Assembly: GCF_019511645.1 (NCBI RefSeq)
Contig: NZ_JAEUAX010000006.1
Coordinates: 1 to 64,000, forward strand
Direction of reading: 5' to 3'
Source of the DNA: Microbacterium ureisolvens
Lineage (GTDB): Bacteria; Actinomycetota; Actinomycetes; Actinomycetales; Microbacteriaceae
Length of the DNA stretch: 64,000 nt
Shown here in pieces: positions 40,602 to 49,587 of the stretch. The notes below the pieces were generated by a model. The model saw nothing but the letters and a program-made list of their open reading frames with translations. It made no database searches and was not told the origin of the DNA. Numbering within the stretch: the first letter of the stretch is position 1; each line of letters starts with the position of its first letter. The translations under genes were made by a program, and so were the position numbers.

Positions 40602-41738
40602 ATGAGCACCCTCGTCCACTCCGTCCGCCTGCTGGGCTGCGCCTCGGTCGACAGCGACCGCAGCGACGCGTGGGCCCTGTTCGAGGGCGGCCGCGTCGCG
40701 CGGGCCGGCGTCGGCGGCGATCTCCCCACTGCCGACGGAGTCGTCGACGGGGGGAACGGATGCCTCGTCCCCGGCTTCATCGACATCCACGGGCACGGCG
40801 GCGCCGGTGCGAGCTTCGACGACGGCCCCGAGTCGATCGCCACCGCCCGGGCCGTCCACCGCGCCCACGGGACGACGCGAGCGGTGCTCTCCCTCATCAC
40901 CGCACCGGTCGACGACCTGACGGCGCGCGTGGCGATGGTCGCCGACCTCTGCGACGCCGATCCGACCGTCCTCGGCTCGCACCTCGAGGGCCCGTTCCTA
41001 GACCCCGGCCACAAAGGCGCGCACACCGAGTCCCTGCTGCGGGCGCCGGACGCGGCATCCGTCGACCGTCTTCTCGAGGCGGGACGCGGGACCATCCGCC
41101 AGGTGACGATCGCGCCGGAGCGCCAAGGCGCCTTCGAGGCGATCCGCCGCTTCGTCGACGCGGGCGTCGCGGTCGCCGTGGGGCACACGAACGCCGACGC
41201 CGACACGACCAGACGCGCCTTCGACGCCGGCGCGACGCTCATCACGCACGCGTTCAACGCGATGCCCGGCATCCACCACCGCGCTCCCGGCCCTGTCGTC
41301 GCGGCGCTGCGCGACGAGCGGGTGACGCTGGAAGTCATCGCCGACGGCGTGCACGTCGATCTCGAGCTCGTCGCGACGCTGTTCGCGGTCGCCGGCGACC
41401 GGATCGCACTCATCACCGACGCCATGGCGGCGGCCGGCTCGCGGGACGGCCGGTACGAGCTCGGCGGCCTCGCGGTCCGCGTCACCGACGGTGTGGCCCG
41501 CCTCGAAGAGGGCGGCGCGATCGCGGGCTCCACGCTCACGCAGGACGGGGCGCTGCGCCACGTCGTGGGCACGGGCGTGCCGCTGGAGGTCGCGTCGCAT
41601 GCCCTCAGCCGCCGGCCCGCGCACGCGATCCACCGCGACGACCTCGGCACTCTCGACGTCGGCGCTCTCGCGGACGCGGTGCTTCTCGACGACGCCCTCG
41701 CCGTGCGCCGCGTCTGGGTCGCCGGGCACGACGCCTGA
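40602..41738 (+). CDS. nagA: N-acetylglucosamine-6-phosphate deacetylase
   Basis: The 378-aa amidohydrolase shows DIHGHGGAGASF, metal-site Glu in SHLEGPFLDPGHKGAH, His in AVGHTNADAD and ITHAFNAMPGIHHR, and the catalytic Asp in LITDAMAAAG. It converts GlcNAc-6-P to glucosamine-6-P, the substrate of NagB. It lies 27 nt after the hexosaminidase gene, so both likely share the box at 38949. A strong stem-loop follows it. Confidence 0.94.
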   Translation: MSTLVHSVRLLGCASVDSDRSDAWALFEGGRVARAGVGGDLPTADGVVDGGNGCLVPGFIDIHGHGGAGASFDDGPESIATARAVHRAHGTTRAVLSLITAPVDDLTARVAMVADLCDADPTVLGSHLEGPFLDPGHKGAHTESLLRAPDAASVDRLLEAGRGTIRQVTIAPERQGAFEAIRRFVDAGVAVAVGHTNADADTTRRAFDAGATLITHAFNAMPGIHHRAPGPVVAALRDERVTLEVIADGVHVDLELVATLFAVAGDRIALITDAMAAAGSRDGRYELGGLAVRVTDGVARLEEGGAIAGSTLTQDGALRHVVGTGVPLEVASHALSRRPAHAIHRDDLGTLDVGALADAVLLDDALAVRRVWVAGHDA

Positions 41739-41784
41739 GCGCGCCCGCGCGGGCGGGACCGCGCTCCCGCCTCCCGCGCAGGCG

Positions 41785-41833
41785 AAAGGCGGGGCCGAAG
41801 GTCCCTCCCCCGAGATACCTTCGAGCCCCGCCT
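41785..41833 (+). terminator. Strong terminator-like hairpin after nagA
   Basis: AAGGCGGGGC (41785-41794) plus CGAAGGT (41795-41801) pair with ACCTTCG (41816-41822) and GCCCCGCCTT (41824-41833), a 17-bp stem interrupted by one bulged A, with a 14-nt loop. It lies 47 nt past the nagA stop and is followed by TCTCC. Confidence 0.75.
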
Positions 41834-42077
41834 TCTCCGCGGGTGTCCCGCGGGGGGCGGCCACCGTCGTGCCCCACACAAGGGCGGCCAGCCACTCTGA
41901 CGAAAGAGACGACGAGACCCGCGATCTATTACGCGGGTTCCGAAAATTCTCCGAGCGGATGCTGCGCCCTCGCGTCGCAGCCCTGGTCAAATCGGCGGGC
42001 GGAGACGACAATGGAACCCTGCCGCGGTCCGCACCCGGGATCGACGTCGTCGATGTGCGCCGCGGAACTGGGGGACC
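41834..42077 (+). other. Non-coding leader region before the sigma-fusion gene
   Basis: The nagA to sigma-gene gap is 339 nt. After the terminator it holds a lower-GC patch (41925-41950) with the perfect hairpin ACCCGCG-N8-CGCGGGT (41917-41938) whose loop contains TCTATT, a possible -10 element, and further GC-rich leader up to GGGGG before the ATG at 42078. No gene with good codon use was seen. Confidence 0.4.
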
Positions 42078-43937
42078 ATGGACCACGACGAAGTGCGCAA
42101 GCAGGAGAGCGACGTCGTCACCGACGCCGACGCCGATCTCGTCCTGCGAACGAGAACAGGCGATACCGCCGCGTTCGCGGAGCTCTGGCGCCGCCACTAC
42201 CGCGCGGGGGTCACCGTCGCCCGCAACATGACCTCGAGCCTCGATGCCGACGACCTCGTCCAGGAGGCGTACACGCGCATCTACCACTCGATCGTCCACG
42301 GCGGCGGGCCGACCGGGTCGTTCCGCGCGTACCTCTTCACCAGCATCCGCAACACCGCCGCCGCGTGGGGGCGCGCACGCCGCGAGACAGCGTACGAGGA
42401 GCTCGACGGCGTCGAGGATCCCTCGGGCGCCGAGCACGAGAGCGAAGCCGCGCTCGACCGCGGTCTCACGCATCAGGCGTTCCGCAGCCTCCCGACACGG
42501 TGGCAGGAGGTGCTCTGGTACTCCGAGATCGAGCGCATGAAGCCTGCGGAGATAGCCCCGCTGCTGGGCATGAAGCCGACAGCGGTCGCACAGCTCACCT
42601 TCCGCGCGCGGGAAGGACTGCGCGAAGCCTGGATCCAGGCGCACCTGCGGTCGCTCACCGACGGCTCGGACTGCCAGTGGACCATCGAGCGACTCGGCGC
42701 GTACTCGCGGCTCAATCTCGGTCGCCGCGACCACGCGAAGCTCGAGCAGCATCTCGCCCGGTGCGTGCGGTGCTCGATCGTCGCGAGCGAGGCCAAAGAG
42801 GTCTCGAGCCGGCTCGCACTCGTCCTGTTGCCGATCGCGCTCGGCGCCGTGGGCACCGCGGGCTACCTCGCGACCGTCCAGGGCGGCGGCACCTCGCTGG
42901 TCGCGCTGGCTTCCATGCCCTCCAACGTGGTGCATGGTGCCGTCACCGTCGCCCCGGCCGGTGTCATGGGCGGCGGTGCGAGCGCGAGTGCAGGCGTGGG
43001 AGCGGGGGCAGGCGTCAGTGCGGGTGCCGGTGCGGCGGCGACGTCGGCCGGTGTCGGATCGGCGGGGGCGGTCGGCGCAGCAGGGGCGGCGACCGCCGTC
43101 GCTTCGTCGGCGGCCGTGTTCGGCACGTCGGCGGTCGCGGGCATCGGGGCGGCCTCGGGGCTCGCCGCCGGGCTGGTCGTCGTCAGCGGCGTGGTCGCCG
43201 CCGCGGTGATGCTGCCCGCAGCAGCCGGCTCCGAACCTGCTCCGACTCCCGCGCCGACGGCCGAGGCCTCGGCGGACGATGTGAACTCGCCGGCACCGCT
43301 GCAGGACGACACCGGTGACTGGGCGCTCCGGCTTCCGGCCGAGCCGGGGCCCGGCCCGGCCGACATCCCCGTCATCCCCGACGCCGCAGCCGCCGACGGG
43401 AGTTCGCTGAGCGGCGGCGACCCGCAGAGCCACGGCGATACCACGCGCCAGACCGGCGACGCCCCGGAAGACGACGGTGTCGTGCAGGGAGGCAACAGCA
43501 GCGCCTCCGGGAGCAATGGCAACGCTCAGGGCGACGACCACCCCTCAGCGAACGCGGGCGACAAGGGCAGCGCATCCGGCGGCAACGGGAACAGCGCCGA
43601 CTCCGGCAACGGCACGGCGACGCATGGCACCGGCAGCGGCAACGGCGGCACGACCGGGAACGGCGGCTCGACCGGGAACGGCACTCCGGCCAACGGCACC
43701 GGCAGCGGCAACGGCGGCACGACGGGCCCCGGCACGGGCACCAGCACCGGCAGCAGCACGAGCACCGGCAAGCGGGGCGTGAGTCTTCCGCGCGGGCTGG
43801 GCCGCGGCGTCGTCGACCGCGAGACCCAGACCTCGCCGGTCGAGGAGGCCGCCGACGCCGAGTCCGCCGAGCTGACGGACACCGTGCCGGCCGACACCCT
43901 GCCCGCCGAGACCGCGCCTGCCGACAGCGGCAACTGA
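42078..43937 (+). CDS. ECF sigma factor fused to a zinc-finger membrane domain with low-complexity tail
   Basis: The 619-aa protein starts with a sigma-70 region 2 (about 20-95; FAELWRRHYRAGVTVARNM, DADDLVQEAYTRIYHS) and region 4 (about 130-185; LPTRWQEVLWYSEIERMKPAEIAPLL). It continues into a zinc-finger anti-sigma-like motif (H225, C229, C232 in QHLARCVRC), a hydrophobic helix (about 250-270), a Gly/Ala-rich stretch with a second hydrophobic segment (about 362-385), and a tail of about 200 residues rich in Gly, Asn, Ser and Thr (NGGTTGNGGSTGNG). The sigma and its inhibitor thus appear to be one membrane-bound chain. Topology of the tail is uncertain. Confidence 0.8.
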   Translation: MDHDEVRKQESDVVTDADADLVLRTRTGDTAAFAELWRRHYRAGVTVARNMTSSLDADDLVQEAYTRIYHSIVHGGGPTGSFRAYLFTSIRNTAAAWGRARRETAYEELDGVEDPSGAEHESEAALDRGLTHQAFRSLPTRWQEVLWYSEIERMKPAEIAPLLGMKPTAVAQLTFRAREGLREAWIQAHLRSLTDGSDCQWTIERLGAYSRLNLGRRDHAKLEQHLARCVRCSIVASEAKEVSSRLALVLLPIALGAVGTAGYLATVQGGGTSLVALASMPSNVVHGAVTVAPAGVMGGGASASAGVGAGAGVSAGAGAAATSAGVGSAGAVGAAGAATAVASSAAVFGTSAVAGIGAASGLAAGLVVVSGVVAAAVMLPAAAGSEPAPTPAPTAEASADDVNSPAPLQDDTGDWALRLPAEPGPGPADIPVIPDAAAADGSSLSGGDPQSHGDTTRQTGDAPEDDGVVQGGNSSASGSNGNAQGDDHPSANAGDKGSASGGNGNSADSGNGTATHGTGSGNGGTTGNGGSTGNGTPANGTGSGNGGTTGPGTGTSTGSSTSTGKRGVSLPRGLGRGVVDRETQTSPVEEAADAESAELTDTVPADTLPAETAPADSGN

Positions 43938-44003
43938 ACCGTCCGGACGAGCGCCCCACGGGCCCGGCGGACGCGGAGCCCACCCCGCCGTAGACTGGAA
44001 GCC

Positions 44004-44420
44004 ATGTCCGACACGCCGAACGTCACTCCCGCGCGCCCTGCCGAACCGGCACCCGGAACACGCGCGCCGCTGACCGATGGCAAGGCTGCGCCGCTGGCTG
44101 CGACCGACCTGATCGCGTTCGTGTGCGAGATCTTCGCGTTCGGCACGCTCGCCCTGTGGGGCTTCACCATGTGGCCGTTCCCGTGGAACATCGTGGCCGG
44201 CATCGGGGCTCCCGTCATCGCGATCCTGCTCTGGGCGCTGTTCGTGTCGCCGCGCGCGGTGTTCGCCGTCCACCCCTTCGTCCGGGCGATCGTCGAACTC
44301 CTCGTCTACGTGTCCGCCAGCGCCGCCTGGTGGTCGATGGGCAACGCCTGGATCGGCCTCGCGTTCGGCGTCGTCGCCGTGACCGCCGGGGTCATCGCCG
44401 GCCGGCGGCGCCTGTCGTGA
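44004..44420 (+). CDS. YrdB-like (DUF2568) membrane protein
   Basis: The 138-aa protein has about four hydrophobic segments (FVCEIFAFGTLALWGFTMWP, WNIVAGIGAPVIAILLWALF, AIVELLVYVSASAAWWSMG, LAFGVVAVTAGVIAG), the size and pattern of YrdB-family proteins of unknown function. A soluble N-terminal tail of about 30 residues precedes them. Its stop overlaps the next gene's GTG, so the two are coupled. Confidence 0.75.
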   Translation: MSDTPNVTPARPAEPAPGTRAPLTDGKAAPLAATDLIAFVCEIFAFGTLALWGFTMWPFPWNIVAGIGAPVIAILLWALFVSPRAVFAVHPFVRAIVELLVYVSASAAWWSMGNAWIGLAFGVVAVTAGVIAGRRRLS

Positions 44421-45808
44421 CCCCGGGCGCCGACGCGCTCGTCCTCCTGCGCGCGGCGCTCGGCGACCGCGTCGACACCTCCCCAGCCTCGCTCGCGGCC
44501 GCGCGTGCCGACAAGTCCGGGCACGCGGCATCCGGTCTCCCCCTCGCCGTCGTGCACGCCCGCAGCGTCGAGGACGTGCAGCAGACGCTCCGCGTCGCCG
44601 CCGGCACGGGCACGCCCGTGGTCACCCGGGGCGCCGGCACGGGCCTCGCCGGGGGCGCCAACGCCGGGGACGGGGAGATCGCCCTGTCGGTGCGCAGCAT
44701 GGATCGCATCCTGGAGGTGCGCCCCGACGACCTTCTGGCGGTCGTGGAGCCGGGCATCCTCAACGCCGAGCTGAACGCCGCGCTCGCCCCGCACGGCCTC
44801 TGGTGGGCGCCCGACCCGGCGAGCCGCGCGATCTCGACGGTCGGCGGCAACATCGCGACCGGCGCGGGCGGCCTGCTGTGCGCCAAGTACGGCGTGGTGC
44901 GCGACGCGGTGCTCGGCGTCGACCTCGTTCTCGCCGACGGCCGCCTGCTGCATCTCGGCCACCGTACCGTCAAGGGCGTGACGGGCCTCGACCTGACATC
45001 CTTGGTCGTCGGCTCGGAAGGCACCCTCGGCGTGGTCGTCGGGGCGACGCTGAAGCTCCGGCGCCTCGTGCCCGGCGAGGTGTGCACGATCGCCGCCACC
45101 TTCCGCGACGTGCGCGCCGCGGCCGAGGCATCCGCCGCCGTCACCGCATCCGGCGCCCAGCCCGCGATCATGGAGCTGATGGATGCTGCGTCCCTCGCCG
45201 CCGTGCACGCGCTGCTGCGACTCGCCGCGCCGACCCCCGGCGCGGCGCAGCTCACGGTGCAGACCGACGGCCCCGCCGCGGTCGCCGAGGCCGACGCCAT
45301 CGCCGAGGTCCTGCGTCGCGCCGGCGGGACCGTCGCCGTCTCGCACGACCGCGACGAGGGCGAGCGGCTGCTGACGATCCGCCGGTCGATGCACCCCGCG
45401 ATGGAGACTCTCGGCACCGCGCTCATCGAGGACGTCTCGGTGCCCCGCAGCGCCCTGCCTGCCATGTTCGACGAGATCGCGCGCGTCGAGCGCGAGCACG
45501 GCGTCGTGATCCCAACGGTCGCCCACGCGGGCGACGGCAACCTCCACCCCAACTTCATCTTCGAGGCCCAGCCCGACGAGTCCGGCATCGTGCAGGCGCC
45601 GGACCATATCTGGGCGGCCGCCGACGACCTCTTCCGCGCCGCGCTGCGCCTCGGGGGGACGCTGACCGGCGAGCATGGCGTGGGCGTGCTCAAGCGCCGG
45701 TGGCTCGCCGACGAACTCGGCGACGACCAGTGGGAGCTTCAGCGGCAGATCACCCGCGTCTTCGATCCCCAGGGAATCCTCAACCCCGGCAAGGTCTTCG
45801 CACGCTGA
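44417..45808 (+). CDS. FAD-linked 2-hydroxyacid oxidase (GlcD/LDH type)
   Basis: The 463-aa flavoenzyme has a PCMH FAD-binding domain (about 40-220; TPVVTRGAGTGLAGGANAG, STVGGNIATGAGGLLCAKYG) and a C-terminal FAD-oxidase domain (about 230-463; PTVAHAGDGNLHPNF, GTLTGEHGVGVLKRRWL, FDPQGILNPGKVF). Relatives oxidise glycolate, D-lactate or D-2-hydroxyglutarate. The GTG at 44417 overlaps the previous stop. Without partner genes the substrate stays open. Confidence 0.88.
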   Translation: MTPGADALVLLRAALGDRVDTSPASLAAARADKSGHAASGLPLAVVHARSVEDVQQTLRVAAGTGTPVVTRGAGTGLAGGANAGDGEIALSVRSMDRILEVRPDDLLAVVEPGILNAELNAALAPHGLWWAPDPASRAISTVGGNIATGAGGLLCAKYGVVRDAVLGVDLVLADGRLLHLGHRTVKGVTGLDLTSLVVGSEGTLGVVVGATLKLRRLVPGEVCTIAATFRDVRAAAEASAAVTASGAQPAIMELMDAASLAAVHALLRLAAPTPGAAQLTVQTDGPAAVAEADAIAEVLRRAGGTVAVSHDRDEGERLLTIRRSMHPAMETLGTALIEDVSVPRSALPAMFDEIARVEREHGVVIPTVAHAGDGNLHPNFIFEAQPDESGIVQAPDHIWAAADDLFRAALRLGGTLTGEHGVGVLKRRWLADELGDDQWELQRQITRVFDPQGILNPGKVFAR

Positions 45809-45851
45809 GCCGCGGCATACCTCATTCTCCGGTCGTCGAGACCGCAGCCGT

Positions 45852-45888
45852 CGGCCGAGACAGCGGGTGACACCCTCAGTCTCGGCCG
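45852..45888. terminator. Bidirectional hairpin between FAD oxidase and nagB
   Basis: CGGCCGAGAC (45852-45861) and GTCTCGGCCG (45879-45888) form a perfect 10-bp stem with a 17-nt loop between two convergent stop codons. No U-tract is seen on either side. Confidence 0.6.
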
Positions 45889-45926
45889 CCCCGTGCCGTC
45901 TCGCGGGGATGGCCGACGGCCAGGAG

Positions 45927-46706
45927 TCAGATGCCCTGCCAGTCGGGCTTGTTGTCGTAGGCGTAGCGGTAGTAGTCGGCGCGCGTCAGCTGCGATGCCG
46001 CCGCCTCGTCGACCACGACCGTGGCGTGGGGGTGCAGCTGGATCGCCGACCCCGGGAGCGACGCCGACAGCGGCCCCTCGACGGCGCCGGCGACCGCGGC
46101 CGCCTTGCCCTCGCCGAACGCCAGCAGCACGAGGTGGCGGGCGCGCAGGATCGTGCCCAGGCCCTGCGTGATGCAATGCATCGGCACATCGTCGATCGAG
46201 TCGAAGAATCGCGCGTTGTCGCGGCGGGTCTGCTCGGTGAGGGTCTTCACACGGGTGATCGACGAGAACGACGAACCCGGCTCGTTGAAGCCGATGTGGC
46301 CGTCGGTGCCGATGCCGAGGATCTGCAGGTCGATGCCGCCCGCGTCGCGGATCGCGGCGTCGTACTCCTCGCCGTGATGCTCGATGCCTTCGGGGGTGCC
46401 GTCCGGCGTGCGGATGAGCGAGGGGTTGAGGCCCAGCGGCTCGACGACCTCGCGCGTGATCACCGACCGATAGCTCTCCGGATGCGCCGGATCGATGCCG
46501 ACGTACTCGTCGAGCGCGAAGCCCCGCACCCGCGAGAGGTCGACGCCCTCGAGGCGCGATCGGAGCGCCTCGTACACGGGCAGCGGCGTGGACCCGGTGG
46601 CAAGTCCCAGCACCGTCTCGGGGTTGGAGCGGATGAGTCCCGCGATGTGGTCGGCGACGAGCGCGCCCGCGACGGCCTTGTCTTGAACGATGACGATCTC
46701 AGCCAT
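45927..46706 (-). CDS. nagB: Glucosamine-6-phosphate deaminase
   Basis: The 259-aa enzyme converts glucosamine-6-P to fructose-6-P and ammonia. It shows VLGLATGSTPLPVYEAL, FALDEYVGIDPAHPESY with the catalytic Asp region, GIGTDGHIGFNEPGSSF and a YYRYAY C-terminus. The ATG at 46706 overlaps the kinase gene's end by 8 nt. It is the last gene of the minus-strand nag operon. Confidence 0.95.
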   Translation of the reverse strand: MAEIVIVQDKAVAGALVADHIAGLIRSNPETVLGLATGSTPLPVYEALRSRLEGVDLSRVRGFALDEYVGIDPAHPESYRSVITREVVEPLGLNPSLIRTPDGTPEGIEHHGEEYDAAIRDAGGIDLQILGIGTDGHIGFNEPGSSFSSITRVKTLTEQTRRDNARFFDSIDDVPMHCITQGLGTILRARHLVLLAFGEGKAAAVAGAVEGPLSASLPGSAIQLHPHATVVVDEAAASQLTRADYYRYAYDNKPDWQGI

Positions 46707-47652
46707 GGACCAGTGCTTCCTCTGCGTCGTGTGCGGCGTCGCCCCCCGCACCTACCAGCGCCGCTCCGAGCGCGGCCGCCGGCGAACCCGGCGGCAGCAG
46801 CTCGACGCGTTCGGCGAGGCGCAGCGAGCGCATGAACGGGGATGCCTCGGCGCTGGCCGCGAGCTCGGCTGCGACGTCGTTCATCAGTCGGTCTCCCAAT
46901 GCCGTCACACCCCCTCCGAGGACCACGATATCGACGTCGGCCGTCAGCACCAGCACCCTGACGGCGGCGGCCACGCCGCGGGCGAGACCGGCACGCAGCT
47001 GACGTGCCGACGCGTCGCCGGCATCGGCGGCGTCGAAGACGTCGCGCACCGGCAGCGCGGACCGCTTGGCCCAGCGCTCGGCGATCGCACCGCCGCCCGC
47101 GAGGGCCTCGATGCAGCCTCGCTGACCGCACCGGCACAGGGGTCCGTTCGGGTCGACGGAGATGTGGCCCACCTCGCCGGCGGTGCCGCGCGCGCCACGC
47201 CACAGCACGCCGTCCGAGACGATGCCGGCCGCGATGCCGGTGCCGAGGTTGAGATACGCCATGGACCCCGGCGCCGGGGCGCCGTCCCGTGTGTGGAGCG
47301 CGTGCGCGCCGAGGGCTGCGGCTTTGACGTCGTTCTCCACCTGCACCGGCACGCCCAGCTGGGGCGCGACCGCGGCGGCGAGGTCGAGTTCGTCGACGCC
47401 AAGGTTCACGGCGTGCACGACGCGGCCGGTGCCCGGCTCGATCTGCCCCGGGATGCCGACCCCGACCGACCGCACGGCCGAGAGGTCGACTCCGGCCTCG
47501 GCGCCGAGCGCACGCACGGCGTCCACGACCGTCTGGGCCACGGCATCCGGTCCCCATCCCGTGGGGATGCGCAGGCGTCCCGCGATGGCACCCTCGGCGT
47601 CGACCGCGACGGCGTCGGTCTTGGTGCCGCCGACGTCCAGCCCGACCTTCAT
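46699..47652 (-). CDS. ROK-family sugar kinase, probable N-acetylglucosamine kinase
   Basis: The 317-aa kinase starts MKVGLDVGGTKTDAVAVD (phosphate loop DxGGTK), has the ROK catalytic region VENDVKAAALGAH, NLGTGIAAGIV, and the zinc-binding GHISVDPNGPLCRCGQRGC. Placed between a sugar transporter and nagB with nagA elsewhere in the regulon, its likely substrate is GlcNAc, needed because the imported sugar arrives unphosphorylated through an ABC system. GGGGAGG precedes the ATG. Confidence 0.82.
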   Translation of the reverse strand: MKVGLDVGGTKTDAVAVDAEGAIAGRLRIPTGWGPDAVAQTVVDAVRALGAEAGVDLSAVRSVGVGIPGQIEPGTGRVVHAVNLGVDELDLAAAVAPQLGVPVQVENDVKAAALGAHALHTRDGAPAPGSMAYLNLGTGIAAGIVSDGVLWRGARGTAGEVGHISVDPNGPLCRCGQRGCIEALAGGGAIAERWAKRSALPVRDVFDAADAGDASARQLRAGLARGVAAAVRVLVLTADVDIVVLGGGVTALGDRLMNDVAAELAASAEASPFMRSLRLAERVELLPPGSPAAALGAALVGAGGDAAHDAEEALVHG

Positions 47653-47695
47653 CGGCCGACCTCCCCGCGGGAAGCGGCGTGATCCTTCGTGCGCA

Positions 47696-48538
47696 TCAGC
47701 CCTTGACCGCCCCCGAGACAAGACCGCTCGTCATGCGGTGCTGGACGATCAGGAAGAACACGATCACCGGGACGGCCATGATCGTGGACGCCGCCATGAC
47801 GACCGCCCAGTCGGTGGCCTTCGTCGCCTGCACGAACGCGCGCAGCCAGATCGGCAGGGTCAGCGACTCGGGCCGCGTCATGATGACGAGGGCGAAGACG
47901 AACTCGTTCCAGGCCTGGATGAAGGCGAACACGCCCGTCGCGATGAGGCCGGGGGCCAGCAGCGGGAACGTGATGCGCCAGAACGCGCCGGTCCGGCTGC
48001 ATCCGTCGATCATCGCCGCCTCCTCGAGGTCGGCAGGCACGCCGTTGACGAAGCCGCGCAGCGTCCAGATGGTGAACGGCAGCACGAAGGCGATGTAGAC
48101 GAAGCTCAGGCCGATGATCGAGTTGAGCAGGTACCAGCCGTCGAGCACGCGGAACACCGAGACGATCATCGCCTCAGCCGGGATCATCTGGATCACGAGG
48201 ATCGCGATGATGAACGACGTGCGCGTGCGGAAGCGATAGCGCGACACGGCGATGGCGCCGAGGAAGGCGAACCCGAGCGCGGCCACCAGCGTGATGCCGG
48301 TGACGGCGACCGAGTTGAACAGCGCGTTGAGGAGGCTGTCGTCGGTGAGGGCTTCCTGATAGTTGCTGAGCGTGAACTCGTCGGGCCACCAGTGGGGGGT
48401 CGTCGAGCGCACGGCGGACGCGGGCAGCAGCGAGGTGTTCACCATCCAGTAGACGGGGAACAGCGAGGCGACGATGACGACCACGGCCGCGACGTTCAGG
48501 AGTACGCGCGAGATCGCGCGGCGAGGACGGGAGGTCAT
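47696..48538 (-). CDS. Carbohydrate ABC transporter permease (MalG/NgcG type)
   Basis: The 280-aa inner-membrane protein has six hydrophobic helices and the EAA loop EEAAMIDGCSRTGAFWRITFP (about 190-210) that docks an ATPase. ALFNSVAVTGITLVAALGFAFLGAIAVSRYRF is typical of the CUT1 second permease. No ATPase gene accompanies it, so a shared MsiK-like ATPase is expected (known for actinobacterial CUT1 systems). The ATG overlaps the first permease stop by four bases. Confidence 0.9.
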   Translation of the reverse strand: MTSRPRRAISRVLLNVAAVVVIVASLFPVYWMVNTSLLPASAVRSTTPHWWPDEFTLSNYQEALTDDSLLNALFNSVAVTGITLVAALGFAFLGAIAVSRYRFRTRTSFIIAILVIQMIPAEAMIVSVFRVLDGWYLLNSIIGLSFVYIAFVLPFTIWTLRGFVNGVPADLEEAAMIDGCSRTGAFWRITFPLLAPGLIATGVFAFIQAWNEFVFALVIMTRPESLTLPIWLRAFVQATKATDWAVVMAASTIMAVPVIVFFLIVQHRMTSGLVSGAVKG

Positions 48539-49500
48539 TGTTCCTCCTTGAGCATGGTTCGGATCCAGTACCCGGAGATGGCGAGGAGGATGACGACGAG
48601 GATCACCGAGATCGCGCCGCCCGCGCCGAGGTCGCCCGATGCCATGGAGACGCTGTAGATGTAGACGCCGATCGTGTTGGTCTCGGCCCGCACACCGCCG
48701 ATGGACTGCAGCGCGTAGATCTGCGCGAAGACCCGGAGGTCCCAGATGACCTGGAGGACGAGCAGCACGAGGAGGATCGAGCGCAGATAGGGGAAGACGA
48801 TGAGGCGGAACCGAGCGAGTCCTCCCGCGCCGTCGAGCGAGGCGGCCTCGAGCACCTCGTCGGGCACCTGCGAGAGCGCCGCGTACGTGCTGAAGGCGAC
48901 GAACGGGATCGCCCCCCAGGTGATGATGATGGCCGCGACCGCGTAGAAGCTCGTCGGGTCGATGAGCCAGCTGTGGCCGATCCAGTTCTCGCCCGTGATC
49001 TGGGTGAGCACGTAGTTCACGAGGCCGTACTGGGTGTCGAAGATCCACCCCCACACGATCGTCGCGGTGAGCGCCGGCATCGCCCAGGCGAGCAGGAGCG
49101 AGACGGACACCGCCGTGCGCATCACTGTGCCGAGCTTGGTCATCATGACGGCGATCGCGACGCCGAGGAGCATGGTGGCGATGACGCTCACCACGCACAG
49201 CGCGACGCTGCGGCCCAGGACCGCCCAGAACTCGGGGTCTGTCAGGACGGCGACGTAATTGTCGATCCCGATGAACTCGGGCGGGGCGCCGAAGATCTGC
49301 GCGCGGCCGAACTCCTGGAACGACATGATCACCAGCTGCACGAGCGGCCAGCCGATGAAGACGACGAGCATGATGAGGGCCGGCGTCAGGAGCGCCAGCG
49401 GCGCCCACGGGAAGCGTCGCTTCTTCGGCCGTTCGGGGTCTGGCCGTGACTCGGGTGACGGGGCCGGCGGAGCCGACGCCTCTGCGGGGATGGTCGTCAT
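48535..49500 (-). CDS. Carbohydrate ABC transporter permease (MalF/NgcF type)
   Basis: The 321-aa protein has a Pro-rich cytoplasmic N-terminus, six to seven hydrophobic helices (LALLTPALIMLVVFIGWPLVQL first) and the EAA loop DEVLEAASLDGAGGLARFRLIVFP (about 220). It pairs with the downstream permease. GAGAGGAGG lies before the ATG at 49500. The operon context points to GlcNAc or chitobiose. Confidence 0.9.
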   Translation of the reverse strand: MTTIPAEASAPPAPSPESRPDPERPKKRRFPWAPLALLTPALIMLVVFIGWPLVQLVIMSFQEFGRAQIFGAPPEFIGIDNYVAVLTDPEFWAVLGRSVALCVVSVIATMLLGVAIAVMMTKLGTVMRTAVSVSLLLAWAMPALTATIVWGWIFDTQYGLVNYVLTQITGENWIGHSWLIDPTSFYAVAAIIITWGAIPFVAFSTYAALSQVPDEVLEAASLDGAGGLARFRLIVFPYLRSILLVLLVLQVIWDLRVFAQIYALQSIGGVRAETNTIGVYIYSVSMASGDLGAGGAISVILVVILLAISGYWIRTMLKEEQ

Positions 49501-49587
49501 GGCAAACCTCCTCTCAAGAATTGTGTCGAGCCCTGAGCGGGCATGGAACGGGGTGCCCCGCGGCACGGAGCACCCCATTCAGTGATG

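Noticed and set aside
43372..43983. Cys/Arg-rich minus-strand reading frame opposite the sigma fusion
   Set aside because: It is the reverse reading of Gly/Ala/Thr repeats in the sigma-fusion tail; composition is not that of a real protein.
48538..49449. 303-aa plus-strand reading frame opposite the permease
   Set aside because: It is His/Asp/Arg/Glu-rich throughout, typical of the complement of hydrophobic codons in high-GC DNA; the permease frame is clearly the real one.
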